Assembly: GCA_016716835.1 (NCBI GenBank)
Contig: JADJUW010000001.1
Span: forward strand, 744,001-808,000
Source: Myxococcales bacterium
GTDB lineage: Bacteria > Myxococcota_A > Polyangia > Haliangiales > Haliangiaceae
Direction of reading: 5' to 3'
DNA: 64,000 bases
Positions 47,230 through 55,003 of the stretch are shown piece by piece. Position 1 is the first letter of the stretch. Each line of letters opens with the position of its first letter. The translations under genes and the position numbers were made by a program. The notes beneath the pieces are model-generated. The model ran no database searches and was not told the DNA's origin. It saw only the letters and a program-made list of their open reading frames with translations.

Positions 47230-47431
47230 GAGGCAGTCAGACTACATTCGCCCGCGCTCCGCAAGCAAAACCGACGTTGGCGCGGCGGCGTGACGAGCAA
47301 CGCTTTGTAAACACCAAGGCGTGCAAGTGGCAAGTTCAGTCGCCACCGCGTCTGGCCGAAGGCGCCGCGCGCTTGCAGGCGTCTCGATGCCAATCGCTGA
47401 TGGCGCCGCGATCAATTGCGCCATCCGTACC
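47230..47431. other. Stretch without a supported gene
   Basis: About 200 bases upstream of the Cys-rich lipoprotein gene, continuous with the two gene remnants to its right (together 47230-47950 holds no intact gene). It should contain the lipoprotein promoter on the minus strand, but no -24/-12 element is present. Nothing else was recognised. Confidence 0.4.
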
Positions 47432-47629
47432 TCACCAACTGTAGCTCATGCTTGCCATCGGGGTGATGATATTGCCAAACCCGCTGCTGCGTTCATCATC
47501 GCTATTGCCAAGGCTGAACGGCAACGTGAGGCCAAGGCTGGCGGCGAGCTGCGCGCGCACTATATCGAGCTGGTCTGGCAGGCAAATCGACGTTGCGAAT
47601 GCTCGGAAAATGAATTCATCTTGTCTTGC
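47432..47629 (-). pseudogene. Possible remnant of an outer-membrane protein C-terminus
   Basis: An open minus-strand frame without a start codon ends ...AQLAASLGLTLPFSLGNSD, then FGNIITPMASMSYSW and stop. Alternating residues and a terminal Trp resemble the last strands of an outer-membrane beta-barrel. It is only about 66 codons and begins right after an in-frame stop, so it is at best a fragment. It stands next to another gene fragment. Confidence 0.25.
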
Positions 47630-47658
47630 CTAATCCCCGTTGGGTGGTACGGGATAAC

Positions 47659-47952
47659 ATGGCCCGTTACAGCACCACCGTCGAGACGCCTCTTGAGCCT
47701 GCCGAGGCATTTAACTACATGGCGGACGTGACTAACTTTCCAAGTTGGGATCCTGGCGTTAAACGCAGCGTGCTCGTGCAGGGGCTGGGCCGCGACGTCG
47801 GGTCGGCCTACGACGTAAATGCCAGCAGAGGCGTTGGCCGCTGCACTAGCCGAAACGTCTTAGCTCGCCACGACGACGGCGCCCCAGCGGCCACAGCCCC
47901 ACCGCGGTTTGCCTCGTGCCGTCGACCTCGTTGCGCCTTGGCGTCCAACTAG
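47659..47952 (+). pseudogene. Truncated SRPBCC-family protein
   Basis: The first 57 residues after the ATG at 47659 read as the start of an SRPBCC/polyketide-cyclase-like protein (RYSTTVETPLEPAEAFNYMAD, FPSWDPGV). After about residue 57 the likeness is lost and the sequence becomes Arg/Ala-rich and low in content. The normal length is about 150 residues, so this is a 5' fragment or a gene damaged by a frameshift. It converges with the secreted tandem genes. Confidence 0.45.
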
Positions 47953-47979
47953 ATAATCGCCATGCCTGCCTTGGCAAGC

Positions 47980-48852
47980 TTACCGGCTGCCAACCTTCGC
48001 TACCCACTTCGAAGGGTCTGCCAGCGTGCCCGCAAAGTCCTGCTTCAGCAGGTGAACGGGAATCCCCAAGACCTTGCCGACGTCGGGTTTGCCGTTGGCC
48101 TTGAGCGGCTCCACGAGGACATAGGCATCGCGGGTTCCGTTGCCATTCCAGATGCTGATAAAACTATACGGAATCGACATGACCCGGCGGGTTGTGATGT
48201 TGATGATGTGAGTTAGCGTTTGTTTGGGGCCGGGAGCGGCCACGAGATTGTCTTCGCCGTAGGCGGCGTATAGGCTGGTGCGTTGGCCTCGTTGCTCCGC
48301 CTTGAAAAATTGCACCAGCTCGATGCGCCCCCATGTGCCGTTGCGATTGACGATGCGGCTGTCGGCGACGCGACTTCGAGGTCCGGTGGCGCCTGAGCTC
48401 TTGCGCGTGGGGAGGACTTCAAACGTGCGGTCGCTCGGAGTTCGCAGCAGAACGCGGTGTTGGCCCCCGGCTTGTGGCTCAAAGACGAGCGAGCCGATGG
48501 GGACGTTATTGACGGCTTGGCGAGGGAGCGTTAGCCCAGTGAAGGCTACGTTTTTCGCCCTCGTGGTTCCGTCGCCTTTGGTCTGTTCGCTCTGTTTGGC
48601 TAGCAGGGTCACGCCCGTCTTGCCCAGCGGCGCTTCCCAGCTCGTCTCCCACACGGCCTGGGATTTCACCACGGGGCGAGCTGTCGTGGTGGCCTTGAGC
48701 GCTCGCGAGTTCGTCGCTGCGCTGGCCGAGGGCCTCTTGCCCCCAGCGGCACGTTTGGTGGCGGGGCCATTGGCCAGGGCTGGCATGGCCAGGCCAAGCG
48801 TGGCGGCCAACGTAATCAGGTAGCTACATCGCTTTGATGTAATCGGGCTCAT
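47980..48852 (-). CDS. Secreted protein, tandem paralogue 3 of 3, unknown family
   Basis: 290 residues from the ATG at 48852 (an ATG at 48954 would lie before the promoter and inside the neighbouring gene). Signal peptide core YLITLAATLGLAMPALANG. The mature part shares a fixed pattern with the genes at 48927 and 49917: WETSWEAPLGKTGVTLLAKQSEQ, NVAFTGL, GSLVFEPQAGGQHRVLLR, FEVLPTRKSSGA, GRIELVQFFKA, AAYGEDNL, HIINITTRRVMSIPYSFISIWNG and DAYVLVEPLKANGKPDVGKVLGIPVHLL. No enzyme motif was recognised; the fold may be beta-rich. A sigma-54 element is 17 bases before the ATG. Confidence 0.7.
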   Translation of the reverse strand: MSPITSKRCSYLITLAATLGLAMPALANGPATKRAAGGKRPSASAATNSRALKATTTARPVVKSQAVWETSWEAPLGKTGVTLLAKQSEQTKGDGTTRAKNVAFTGLTLPRQAVNNVPIGSLVFEPQAGGQHRVLLRTPSDRTFEVLPTRKSSGATGPRSRVADSRIVNRNGTWGRIELVQFFKAEQRGQRTSLYAAYGEDNLVAAPGPKQTLTHIINITTRRVMSIPYSFISIWNGNGTRDAYVLVEPLKANGKPDVGKVLGIPVHLLKQDFAGTLADPSKWVAKVGSR

Positions 48853-48867
48853 GGTCTTGCCACGTAG

Positions 48868-48883
48868 AGCAAGGGTCATGCCA
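48868..48883 (-). promoter_or_regulatory. Sigma-54 type -24/-12 promoter
   Basis: Minus strand TGGCATGACCCTTGCT; one mismatch to consensus. The ATG at 48852 is 17 bases beyond the -12 C. Confidence 0.8.
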
Positions 48884-48926
48884 GCAGCGACCGCCCGCCA
48901 ACACTCGGTGCGGCTTGCGAACCGAT

Positions 48927-49823
48927 TTAGTTGCCGCCCGCTAAGACCGTCCACTTGGCAGGGCTAGCCACCGTGCCTGCGAAGTCTTTTTTAAGCAGAT
49001 CGATCGGGATGCCCAAGACCTTGCCAATGTCGGGTTTGCCGTCGGCCTTGAGCGGCTCAACCATGACGTAGCCGTTGCTGCTGCCGGTGCCATTCCAAAT
49101 GCTGATAAACTTGTACGGTAACGACACGATGCGTCGGGTGGTAATATTAATTAGGTGCGTCAAGGCTTGCTTGGTGCCGTCGGCTCCAACGAGGCCGTCT
49201 TCGCCGTAGGCTGCAAAATAGGTCGTGCGCTTCGCGCCCGGTTGCGCCGCCTTGAAAAACTGTACCAGCTCGATGCGTGCGGATCCGCCCGTGTAGTTGA
49301 CCGTGCGGCGTGCCGCCGACCCACGCGCTGTCGCACCGGCGCTGGTGCGAGTTGGCAAGGCTTCAAACGTCGCGTCGTCTGGCATCCGGAGCAGGACCCG
49401 GTGTTGACCTGCGGCCTGTGGTTCGAACACCAGCGAGCCAATATCGAGGCGGCCAAAGTCGTAGGTAGGCGCCCCGCCACCTGAGCGCGAGACGCGGCTG
49501 GTTTGTCCGGTGAAGACAATGTTTCGCGCGGTGGTCGTGCCATCCGTCGCGAGTTGTTCGCTTTGTCGGCGCAGCATGGTCACGCCCGAATCAGTCGGCG
49601 CGGCTTGCCAGCCAGTTTGCCACGCGACGCGTTTGCTCGTCACGGCGAGGCGAGGTGCGGTGGCCACGAGCACGCGGGGTTTGGTCGCGGCCGCTGCCGC
49701 GGGTCGCGGGGCCGCCGCGGTGGCCGGAGTGGCTCGGCGATTCGCCACCGCCGGCAAAGCCATGCCCACGGTTGCGATCAACACAATCAAGTACCTACAG
49801 CGCTGTGACGCAATTTGCTTCAT
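48927..49823 (-). CDS. Secreted protein, tandem paralogue 2 of 3, unknown family
   Basis: 298 residues; signal peptide core YLIVLIATVGMALPAVAN. It shares the same ordered blocks as its two neighbours: WQTGWQAAPTDSGVTMLRRQSEQ, NIVFTGQ, GSLVFEPQAAGQHRVLLRMP, FEALPTRTSAGA, RIELVQFFKAAQPG, YFAAYGEDGLVG, HLINITTRRIVSLPYKFISIWNG and YVMVEPLKADGKPDIGKVLGIPIDLLK. Has its own sigma-54 element 17 bases before the ATG, so each copy is its own unit rather than part of one operon. Function unknown. Confidence 0.7.
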   Translation of the reverse strand: MKQIASQRCRYLIVLIATVGMALPAVANRRATPATAAAPRPAAAAATKPRVLVATAPRLAVTSKRVAWQTGWQAAPTDSGVTMLRRQSEQLATDGTTTARNIVFTGQTSRVSRSGGGAPTYDFGRLDIGSLVFEPQAAGQHRVLLRMPDDATFEALPTRTSAGATARGSAARRTVNYTGGSARIELVQFFKAAQPGAKRTTYFAAYGEDGLVGADGTKQALTHLINITTRRIVSLPYKFISIWNGTGSSNGYVMVEPLKADGKPDIGKVLGIPIDLLKKDFAGTVASPAKWTVLAGGN

Positions 49824-49838
49824 AGTGTTCCTGCGTTA

Positions 49839-49854
49839 AGCAATATGCATACCA
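49839..49854 (-). promoter_or_regulatory. Sigma-54 type -24/-12 promoter
   Basis: Minus strand TGGTATGCATATTGCT; GG and GC are correctly spaced, two -24 positions differ. The ATG at 49823 is 17 bases beyond the -12 C. Confidence 0.7.
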
Positions 49855-49916
49855 CCTTAACTGCGACGCCGGCCGCGGGTGAGTTTCAGCGATAAGCGCG
49901 CTCGTGTGGTGGGCTG

Positions 49917-50795
49917 TTACCTAGTGCCAACCTTAACGATCCATTTGGAAGGGTCAGCCAACGTTCCCGCGAAATCGTTCTTTAGCAGATGGATGGGAAT
50001 GCCCAGGACCTTCCCCACGTCGGGTTTGCCCTTCGCCGTGAGCGGCTCGACCAAGACATAGGCGTCATTAGTCGTGGTGCCATTCCATACGCTGATAAAG
50101 TTGTACGGTATGGACATCACGCGCTTGGTGGTGATGTTAACAATGTGAGTCAGGATTTGCTTGGTGCGACCGGCGCCAGCGAGGTTCTCTTCGCCATAGG
50201 CCGCGTAGTAGCTGGTGCGCTTGCCGGTTTGCGCTGCCTTGAAAAATTGCACCAACTCGATCCGCCCCATCATGCCGCCCGGGTTGATCAGGCGAATGCG
50301 ATTGTTGGTGCCTCGAGTCGTCGTGCCTGCCGCACCCGAACTTTTACGGGTAGGCAGGACCTCAAGCGTGTTGTTGTTAGGCAGTCGCAGCAGCAAGCGG
50401 TGCTTGCCTTGCGGCTTGGGCTCAAATACCAAGGTCCCGACGGTTTTGTCGTTGCCCCATTTGCCCGAACTTGTAAGCCCCGTGAAGGCAATGTTCTGCG
50501 CGGTGGTGCCGCCGGTAGCCCGGAAGCTTTTCACCTGCCTGCTCATTTTGGTTACGCCCGAACGTGTCGCGGGCGTTTCCCAGCTGGTTTGCCACGCGAC
50601 GCGCGGCTTGCCAACGGAAGGTCGTGCCTTCGTGGCCTTGAGCACGCGAGCCGCTCCCGTCGTCGGAGTCGCGGGTCGCGCGGCCCCAGTGTTGCGTTTA
50701 GTGGCAGGCCCATTAGCCAGGGCTGGCATGGCCATGCCAAGGGTCGCAGCCAAGACAATCAAGTACCTACATCGGTGGAATGCGATCGGTTTCAT
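49917..50795 (-). CDS. Secreted protein, tandem paralogue 1 of 3, unknown family
   Basis: 292 residues; signal peptide core YLIVLAATLGMAMPALANG, nearly identical to that of the third copy. Shared blocks: WQTSWETPATRSGVTKMSRQVKSF, NIAFTGL, GTLVFEPKPQGKHRLLLRLP, LEVLPTRKSSGA, GRIELVQFFKAAQTG, YYAAYGEENLAG, HIVNITTKRVMSIPYNFISVWNG and DAYVLVEPLTAKGKPDVGKVLGIPIHLL. Head-to-tail with the other two copies on the minus strand. A perfect sigma-54 consensus lies 17 bases before the ATG. The ART-like gene at 50874-51494 is next upstream. Confidence 0.7.
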   Translation of the reverse strand: MKPIAFHRCRYLIVLAATLGMAMPALANGPATKRNTGAARPATPTTGAARVLKATKARPSVGKPRVAWQTSWETPATRSGVTKMSRQVKSFRATGGTTAQNIAFTGLTSSGKWGNDKTVGTLVFEPKPQGKHRLLLRLPNNNTLEVLPTRKSSGAAGTTTRGTNNRIRLINPGGMMGRIELVQFFKAAQTGKRTSYYAAYGEENLAGAGRTKQILTHIVNITTKRVMSIPYNFISVWNGTTTNDAYVLVEPLTAKGKPDVGKVLGIPIHLLKNDFAGTLADPSKWIVKVGTR

Positions 50796-50810
50796 AGTGA
50801 AGTCGACAAA

Positions 50811-50826
50811 AGCAAGCGGCGTGCCA
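50811..50826 (-). promoter_or_regulatory. Sigma-54 type -24/-12 promoter
   Basis: Minus strand TGGCACGCCGCTTGCT, a perfect consensus. The ATG at 50795 is 17 bases beyond the -12 C. Confidence 0.85.
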
Positions 50827-50873
50827 TCGTTGGGGTCGTGGAATTGCTTAGCGAGTCCCGGCCCTAGCCTGAG

Positions 50874-51494
50874 TTATGGCGATGGAGACTTCTCAAGGTG
50901 TTGAGCGTCAAACAGTGCGTAGTTGGTTACTGCGCGATCGCGTTCGAAGTCGTATTGCTGGTAGCGATACCCCATGAATCCCAAGCGCCGCAAGTCGGCG
51001 TGCAGGACCGCATCGCGGTGGCTGTTCACGCCCAACTCTTGATCGACAACCGAGTGAGGGCCGACCACTTGGCGCACCATGTGGCCATGCTCGGACCATA
51101 CGAAAATGTTGGGCGCCGATATGTGAAAGGCTTGCAGGGTTGCGCCGTACTGTTTAGCGAAGCCTGCGCGGGTTGAGACGTGAACCAGTCCATCCGCGTT
51201 TTCGCGGAGCGAAACCCGCGAGTCGGCGACGTCGGAACCATGATAAACCACCAACGGCGCGCCGTTGGCAGCGAGGAGCAGCGGCGCGCCGGGATTGACC
51301 ATGTTGCGAGCGCCAAGAGCTGGCGGCTTGCGTTTGCTTAAACCATGGTCAGGTGGCGCGAGATGGCGACCGGGGCGCGCAACCTTGCTAGGTGGTTGTA
51401 CGCGCTTTGGTTGCGCACTCGTCACGCCCATAGCCGTCACCAGCGTAAGGCACGATGTTAGCGTGTACGAAAGCAAAACCACACGACGAAGCAC
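50874..51494 (-). CDS. Secreted putative ADP-ribosyltransferase (ART fold)
   Basis: 206 residues from a GTG at 51494; the start is fixed by the sigma-54 element 14 bases before it, and the open frame upstream would precede that promoter. Signal peptide about 1-27 (VLLSYTLTSCLTLVTAMGV). After a basic Pro/Lys linker the domain (about 80-200) has the ART pattern: PLVVYHGSDV (83-87), VHVSTRAGFAKQYG (104-117), a middle region, FMGYRYQQYDF and a closing YALFDAQHLEK strand. This resembles H-Y-[E/Q] type ADP-ribosyltransferases such as the ART-PolyVal group; the third catalytic residue is not certain. Such enzymes transfer ADP-ribose from NAD+ to protein, nucleic acid or antibiotics; the target here is unknown. 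It is divergent from the gene at 51722. Confidence 0.55.
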   Translation of the reverse strand: MLRRVVLLSYTLTSCLTLVTAMGVTSAQPKRVQPPSKVARPGRHLAPPDHGLSKRKPPALGARNMVNPGAPLLLAANGAPLVVYHGSDVADSRVSLRENADGLVHVSTRAGFAKQYGATLQAFHISAPNIFVWSEHGHMVRQVVGPHSVVDQELGVNSHRDAVLHADLRRLGFMGYRYQQYDFERDRAVTNYALFDAQHLEKSPSP

Positions 51495-51506
51495 GGCTGG
51501 CTTACA

Positions 51507-51522
51507 AGCAAGCCCCGTGCCG
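51507..51522 (-). promoter_or_regulatory. Sigma-54 type -24/-12 promoter of the ART-like gene
   Basis: Minus strand CGGCACGGGGCTTGCT, one mismatch (C for the first T). The GTG at 51494 is 14 bases beyond the -12 C. Confidence 0.75.
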
Positions 51523-51693
51523 ATGATGCGGCCCCTAAGAATCAGTGGGCGCTTCCTCAGCAAGCAGCTGCTGGCGGCGGCGGTTGCCACTTTATCAGCG
51601 AGCGCGGCTTGCGGCTGGTGCCCTGCGTCCCCGCCGCGCGCACGAGATAGCCTCGACTCGGCGCGCCGCATCTTATGTCGCGGGCCCACCCTT

Positions 51694-51709
51694 TGGCGCG
51701 GGCTTTGCA
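51694..51709 (+). promoter_or_regulatory. Sigma-54 type -24/-12 promoter
   Basis: TGGCGCGGGCTTTGCA, one mismatch to consensus. The ATG at 51722 is 14 bases beyond the -12 C. Confidence 0.75.
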
Positions 51710-51721
51710 CTGCATCCGCAC

Positions 51722-52534
51722 ATGGCCAGCGCAAAGCTACTCACCACGCTAATCGTAACTATGGTGTTCACCCAGGTCGCCGCCGCGGCACCGCGTGGTG
51801 AGGTCACCCAGCATCCAGCTACAAAGGCCAAGCAGCTTCTTACCAAAGCGCGACTCGCCAAGGTCAGGCCTATTCGCGATGCCACCAACGAGAAATCCCT
51901 CGCATACAAGCGTGGCGCGACCGACGTCGAGCTGGCAATTGGTCCTACGAGCCATGGCCCGTTAGCATTTTGGACGGTCAAGACCACCAAGGGCAACACC
52001 ACGACGGAGGCCTCGACCGTGGTTGATGCGCCTTATCCGTTTGCCACCACCTATCGCACCACTCAAAGGCGCGCCAACGGGGACCTGGCCTTTGAATCGA
52101 TCGATATCTCGCGTACAGGTTATGAGGGCATGCCGGACCAAGCCAAGCCGGTGACCACGTCCATGAAGCGTACGCTGAGCCGCACCGCGAAAAATGGCGT
52201 CGGCCTCAGCGTGAGCGATACCTATCGCTTCGGCAAGCGCATGCCCAAGCAGCTCGCGCCCGCGGCGCGCACGCTCGAGATTTCATCGCAAGGGGCGTTT
52301 GCATCGATCGACCTGTTGGCGACGACGCCCGCGCTGACGGGCTCGATCACGGCGCTCGCGGCGGACGCGCTCACGGAGCTAAAGGCCTTCTTGGCATTGC
52401 CTGAGCTTGGCCTGGCGGCGGCGGCAATTGAAGGCATCGCCGCCGTGGTGACGGCATCACCTACGGTCGCGGTGAATGCAGATCCATTGGCCGATATTCG
52501 CGCCAAGATCAAGCTAACCATGGCAAGCTGGTAG
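51722..52534 (+). CDS. Secreted protein, unknown family
   Basis: 270 residues from the ATG at 51722; the promoter 14 bases upstream rules out the longer frame. Signal peptide core LLTTLIVTMVFTQVAAAAP. Mature part: a basic N-terminus, then beta-like segments (TDVELAIGPTSHGPLAFWTVKT, PYPFATTYRTTQRRANGDLAFESIDI, SVSDTYRFGKRMPKQ) and Ala-rich C-terminal helices (SITALAADALTELKAFLALPEL). Its general layout is like the exported gene at 57381 (LEISSQGAFASIDLLATT versus SIELATRLADPQ), but sequence likeness is weak. No enzyme motif. Confidence 0.6.
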   Translation: MASAKLLTTLIVTMVFTQVAAAAPRGEVTQHPATKAKQLLTKARLAKVRPIRDATNEKSLAYKRGATDVELAIGPTSHGPLAFWTVKTTKGNTTTEASTVVDAPYPFATTYRTTQRRANGDLAFESIDISRTGYEGMPDQAKPVTTSMKRTLSRTAKNGVGLSVSDTYRFGKRMPKQLAPAARTLEISSQGAFASIDLLATTPALTGSITALAADALTELKAFLALPELGLAAAAIEGIAAVVTASPTVAVNADPLADIRAKIKLTMASW

Positions 52535-52658
52535 CCAGCGTCGGCCGCGCGCGCTTTGCGGAACTAGTTCGCCCAGCCGCAGGACGAGGCGCCGCGCCAG
52601 CTAAACCAAAGATGCGGTGGCCAAGCGCCTCAAGGAGCCAGGTCGTGCGTGGCCCATG

Positions 52659-52862
52659 TTAGGCGTTGAAGCACTCCGTATCGCAGCTCGCATGGCAGGT
52701 GATCGTACAGTAGTCGTGTTGCGTTAGGCCGCAGGTGTTGCAACCCGATGGCGAGCTCTTCGAGCCCCCGGATCTGCCCCAGTGGCCGCCGTACACCTCT
52801 TGCAGGTCCTCCCCGGCAAGGGCGTGCAGCGTCTGCTTTTTGAAAACTAGTTTTCGCTTCAT
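52659..52862 (-). CDS. Lanthipeptide-like RiPP precursor peptide (orphan)
   Basis: 67 residues from the ATG at 52862. The leader (RKLVFKKQTLHALAGEDLQEVYGG) resembles the LKKETLRxLTDxEL ... GG leader of class I lanthipeptide-like precursors, with a double-Gly end. The core is rich in Cys, Ser and Thr: GCNTCGLTQHDYCTITC, then HASCDTECFNA (6 Cys). Such peptides are matured by dehydration and thioether formation. No LanB/LanC-like, protease or transporter gene is in the window, so a modifying enzyme must be elsewhere or the peptide is used differently. It has no proper sigma-54 element. A 20-codon extension upstream is open but has no RiPP look. Confidence 0.6.
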   Translation of the reverse strand: MKRKLVFKKQTLHALAGEDLQEVYGGHWGRSGGSKSSPSGCNTCGLTQHDYCTITCHASCDTECFNA

Positions 52863-52991
52863 CGAGAACTCGTAGCATCGGTCGACCGCTGCTCGCAATT
52901 TGCACGCGTCGGTGCCACCCACAAAAAGGCCAAACTGTCTAAGCCATTACATTTGCGCGCGCGGCCCAGCGATGCGGCGAATTGCACATGG

Positions 52992-54740
52992 CTACGTTGG
53001 CGCGCGATAAGCCAACACGCCGCCAACGTACGTCGCCAAGATGCGTGCGGAGCGCAACGCGTCGTTGCTGCACGTCGCGAGGTTTTCCGAGACAATAATA
53101 AAATCGGCGAGCTTGCCCGCGGTGAGCGAACCCTTGTCCGCCTCCTCAAAGGCGGCGTAGGCATTGCCCATGGTGTAGCCAAAGAGCGCCTCTTGGCGAG
53201 TCATCACCTGTGCCGAAAAAAAGGGCTCGCCGTTATCGAGCCTGGCGCGGGTGACCGCGGCGTGCAGGTTGGCAAATGGATCGAGCGCCTCGACGGGGGC
53301 ATCAGTGCCCAGCGCCAGCTTAGCCCCAGCGTCGATGAGGCGACGCCACGGATACGCGGTTGCCTCGGTGCGTGCGTAGCCTAAGCGTTTTTCGACGAAC
53401 GGCGCGTCAGAGACGGCGTGGATGGGCTGGACCGACGCAAGCACGCCGAGCGCCGCAAACCGCGGCAGGTCTGGCGGAGCTACGTGTTGCGCGTGCTCGA
53501 CTCGCCAGCGCCGCGCGTGGGGCGAGGGGTGCCGCGCAAAGGCTTGCTCGTACACATCGAGGACTTCGCGGATCGCAAGATCGCCAATGGCATGGACGCA
53601 CAGTTGCAAATCATGGGTGGCCGCGATTTCGGCTTGCGCGGCCAAATCGGCCATGCTCGTGACATAACGTCCGGATGTCTCGCTGCGATCTGCGTATGGC
53701 TCGCGCAGCCGCGCACCGTGAGAGCCCAGCGCGCCATCCGTGAGCACTTTGATGCCTCCCACCGTTAGCATTCGATTGCCTAGGTGATGCCACGGCAGGC
53801 CTTTGACATCGCTCGCCGCGGTCGCCGCCGAGGTGTCTAGCATCGCCCACACCCGCACGCGTAGCGCGCCTTGCTCGGCGAGTTGGCGCAACACCTCAAG
53901 CCGAGCCCGCGAGCTACCCGCGTCTTGAATGGTAGTGATACCCAGCGCCAAGGCGGCCTGCTGCGCGGCCTCGACCAACACGCGTTCCTCGGCAAACACC
54001 TGCGCCGGCGTGCGCGAGCTACGCGACGTCGCGTAGGCCACATTGATGAGGTCCATGGCGTTCTCTTCAAAAATGCCCGTCGGGTTGCCGCTCGCATCGC
54101 GCACGATGTGGCCGCCCGCAGGGTCTGGCGTCTTGGCGGTGATCCCGGCAGCGGCCATGGCAGCGGCATTGGCAAGCAGGGCATGGCCCGAGGCATGCCG
54201 CAAGACCACAGGGTTGGCCGCGGTCACGCGTGAAAGTGCGTCGTGCGTCGGATAACCCGCAACGCGCACGGTGCTAGCGCCTGCCGCCCATTTTTCTTGA
54301 TGCCAGCCACGGCCCAAGATCCACTCCCCCGGCGCTGCGGTTGCGGCGCGCGCGGCGACGGCGGTGATAAGCGCCTCCCATGTGAGAAACTCGCGCAAGG
54401 TCAGCGTGGTTAGGCTGGTGCCGACGCCAAACAGGTGGGCATGTCCATCAATGAAGCCGGGCATGACGAACGCGCCCTTCAGCGCATGCTTGACCGTACC
54501 GGGGCCGGCGTACGCTGCCATTTCGACGTCGTTGCCAACCGCGAGAATGCGTCCATCTTTAACGGCCATCGCGGTGGCCGAGGGCGCCGCCGGGTCCATG
54601 GTGTAGAGCACGCCGCCAAGATAGATGTCATCGGCGGTGGCGTGGTTGGTGTCGCGAGCCTGGGTTGACATGCGCTTGCTCCCCGCGCCGCACGAGACCA
54701 GAAAAAGAAAAATTGCAAAATACGCACTCGCTCGCATCAT
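52992..54740 (-). CDS. Lipoprotein amidohydrolase (YtcJ-like)
   Basis: 582 residues; the start at 54740 (or 54737) puts a lipobox (FLFLVSC) near the N-terminus; the longer frame would overlap the divergent esterase gene. Amidohydrolase signatures: DIYLGGVLYTMDP, the metal motif PGFIDGHAHLFG, DGALGSHGARLREPYAD, QLCVHAIGDLAIREV, RVEHAQHV and ALGTDAPVE. This is the YtcJ/predicted metal-dependent hydrolase group, whose substrates are mostly unknown (imidazolones, aminos, formamides). Anchored to a membrane, so it acts on external compounds. Confidence 0.85.
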   Translation of the reverse strand: MMRASAYFAIFLFLVSCGAGSKRMSTQARDTNHATADDIYLGGVLYTMDPAAPSATAMAVKDGRILAVGNDVEMAAYAGPGTVKHALKGAFVMPGFIDGHAHLFGVGTSLTTLTLREFLTWEALITAVAARAATAAPGEWILGRGWHQEKWAAGASTVRVAGYPTHDALSRVTAANPVVLRHASGHALLANAAAMAAAGITAKTPDPAGGHIVRDASGNPTGIFEENAMDLINVAYATSRSSRTPAQVFAEERVLVEAAQQAALALGITTIQDAGSSRARLEVLRQLAEQGALRVRVWAMLDTSAATAASDVKGLPWHHLGNRMLTVGGIKVLTDGALGSHGARLREPYADRSETSGRYVTSMADLAAQAEIAATHDLQLCVHAIGDLAIREVLDVYEQAFARHPSPHARRWRVEHAQHVAPPDLPRFAALGVLASVQPIHAVSDAPFVEKRLGYARTEATAYPWRRLIDAGAKLALGTDAPVEALDPFANLHAAVTRARLDNGEPFFSAQVMTRQEALFGYTMGNAYAAFEEADKGSLTAGKLADFIIVSENLATCSNDALRSARILATYVGGVLAYRAPT

Positions 54741-55003
54741 GCGCGCGGTTATATCAGAGCCGCGGCCACGCGGAACGGCATGGGCGCGGCGGCCATCAAA
54801 AGTTGCTACGGCTGATACGAGCTGCAGATCTTGGCGATGCCGTCGACTTTTTCGGCCGGGCGACGCGGCAAATTGGGGCGCGCGTCGGTAAACCCGCGGA
54901 ATTATCGCTCGCCAAAGGAACGTCGTATGTGCCCCGCCGGGGCCGGGAAACATTTCGCGAGCCGACGCCGCTCAAGCGCCCGCCTTGGTGGTACTTCTTG
55001 CCG

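Noticed and set aside
52901..52917. Sigma-54-like TGGCACC...TGCA on the minus strand upstream of the RiPP precursor.
   Set aside because: GG and GC are one base too far apart (17-base element), and it is about 40 bases from the start, unlike all other members.
54986..55001. TGG...TTGC just before the esterase lipoprotein start at 55004.
   Set aside because: GG-to-GC spacing is one base too long and the start would lie inside the expected promoter-melting region.
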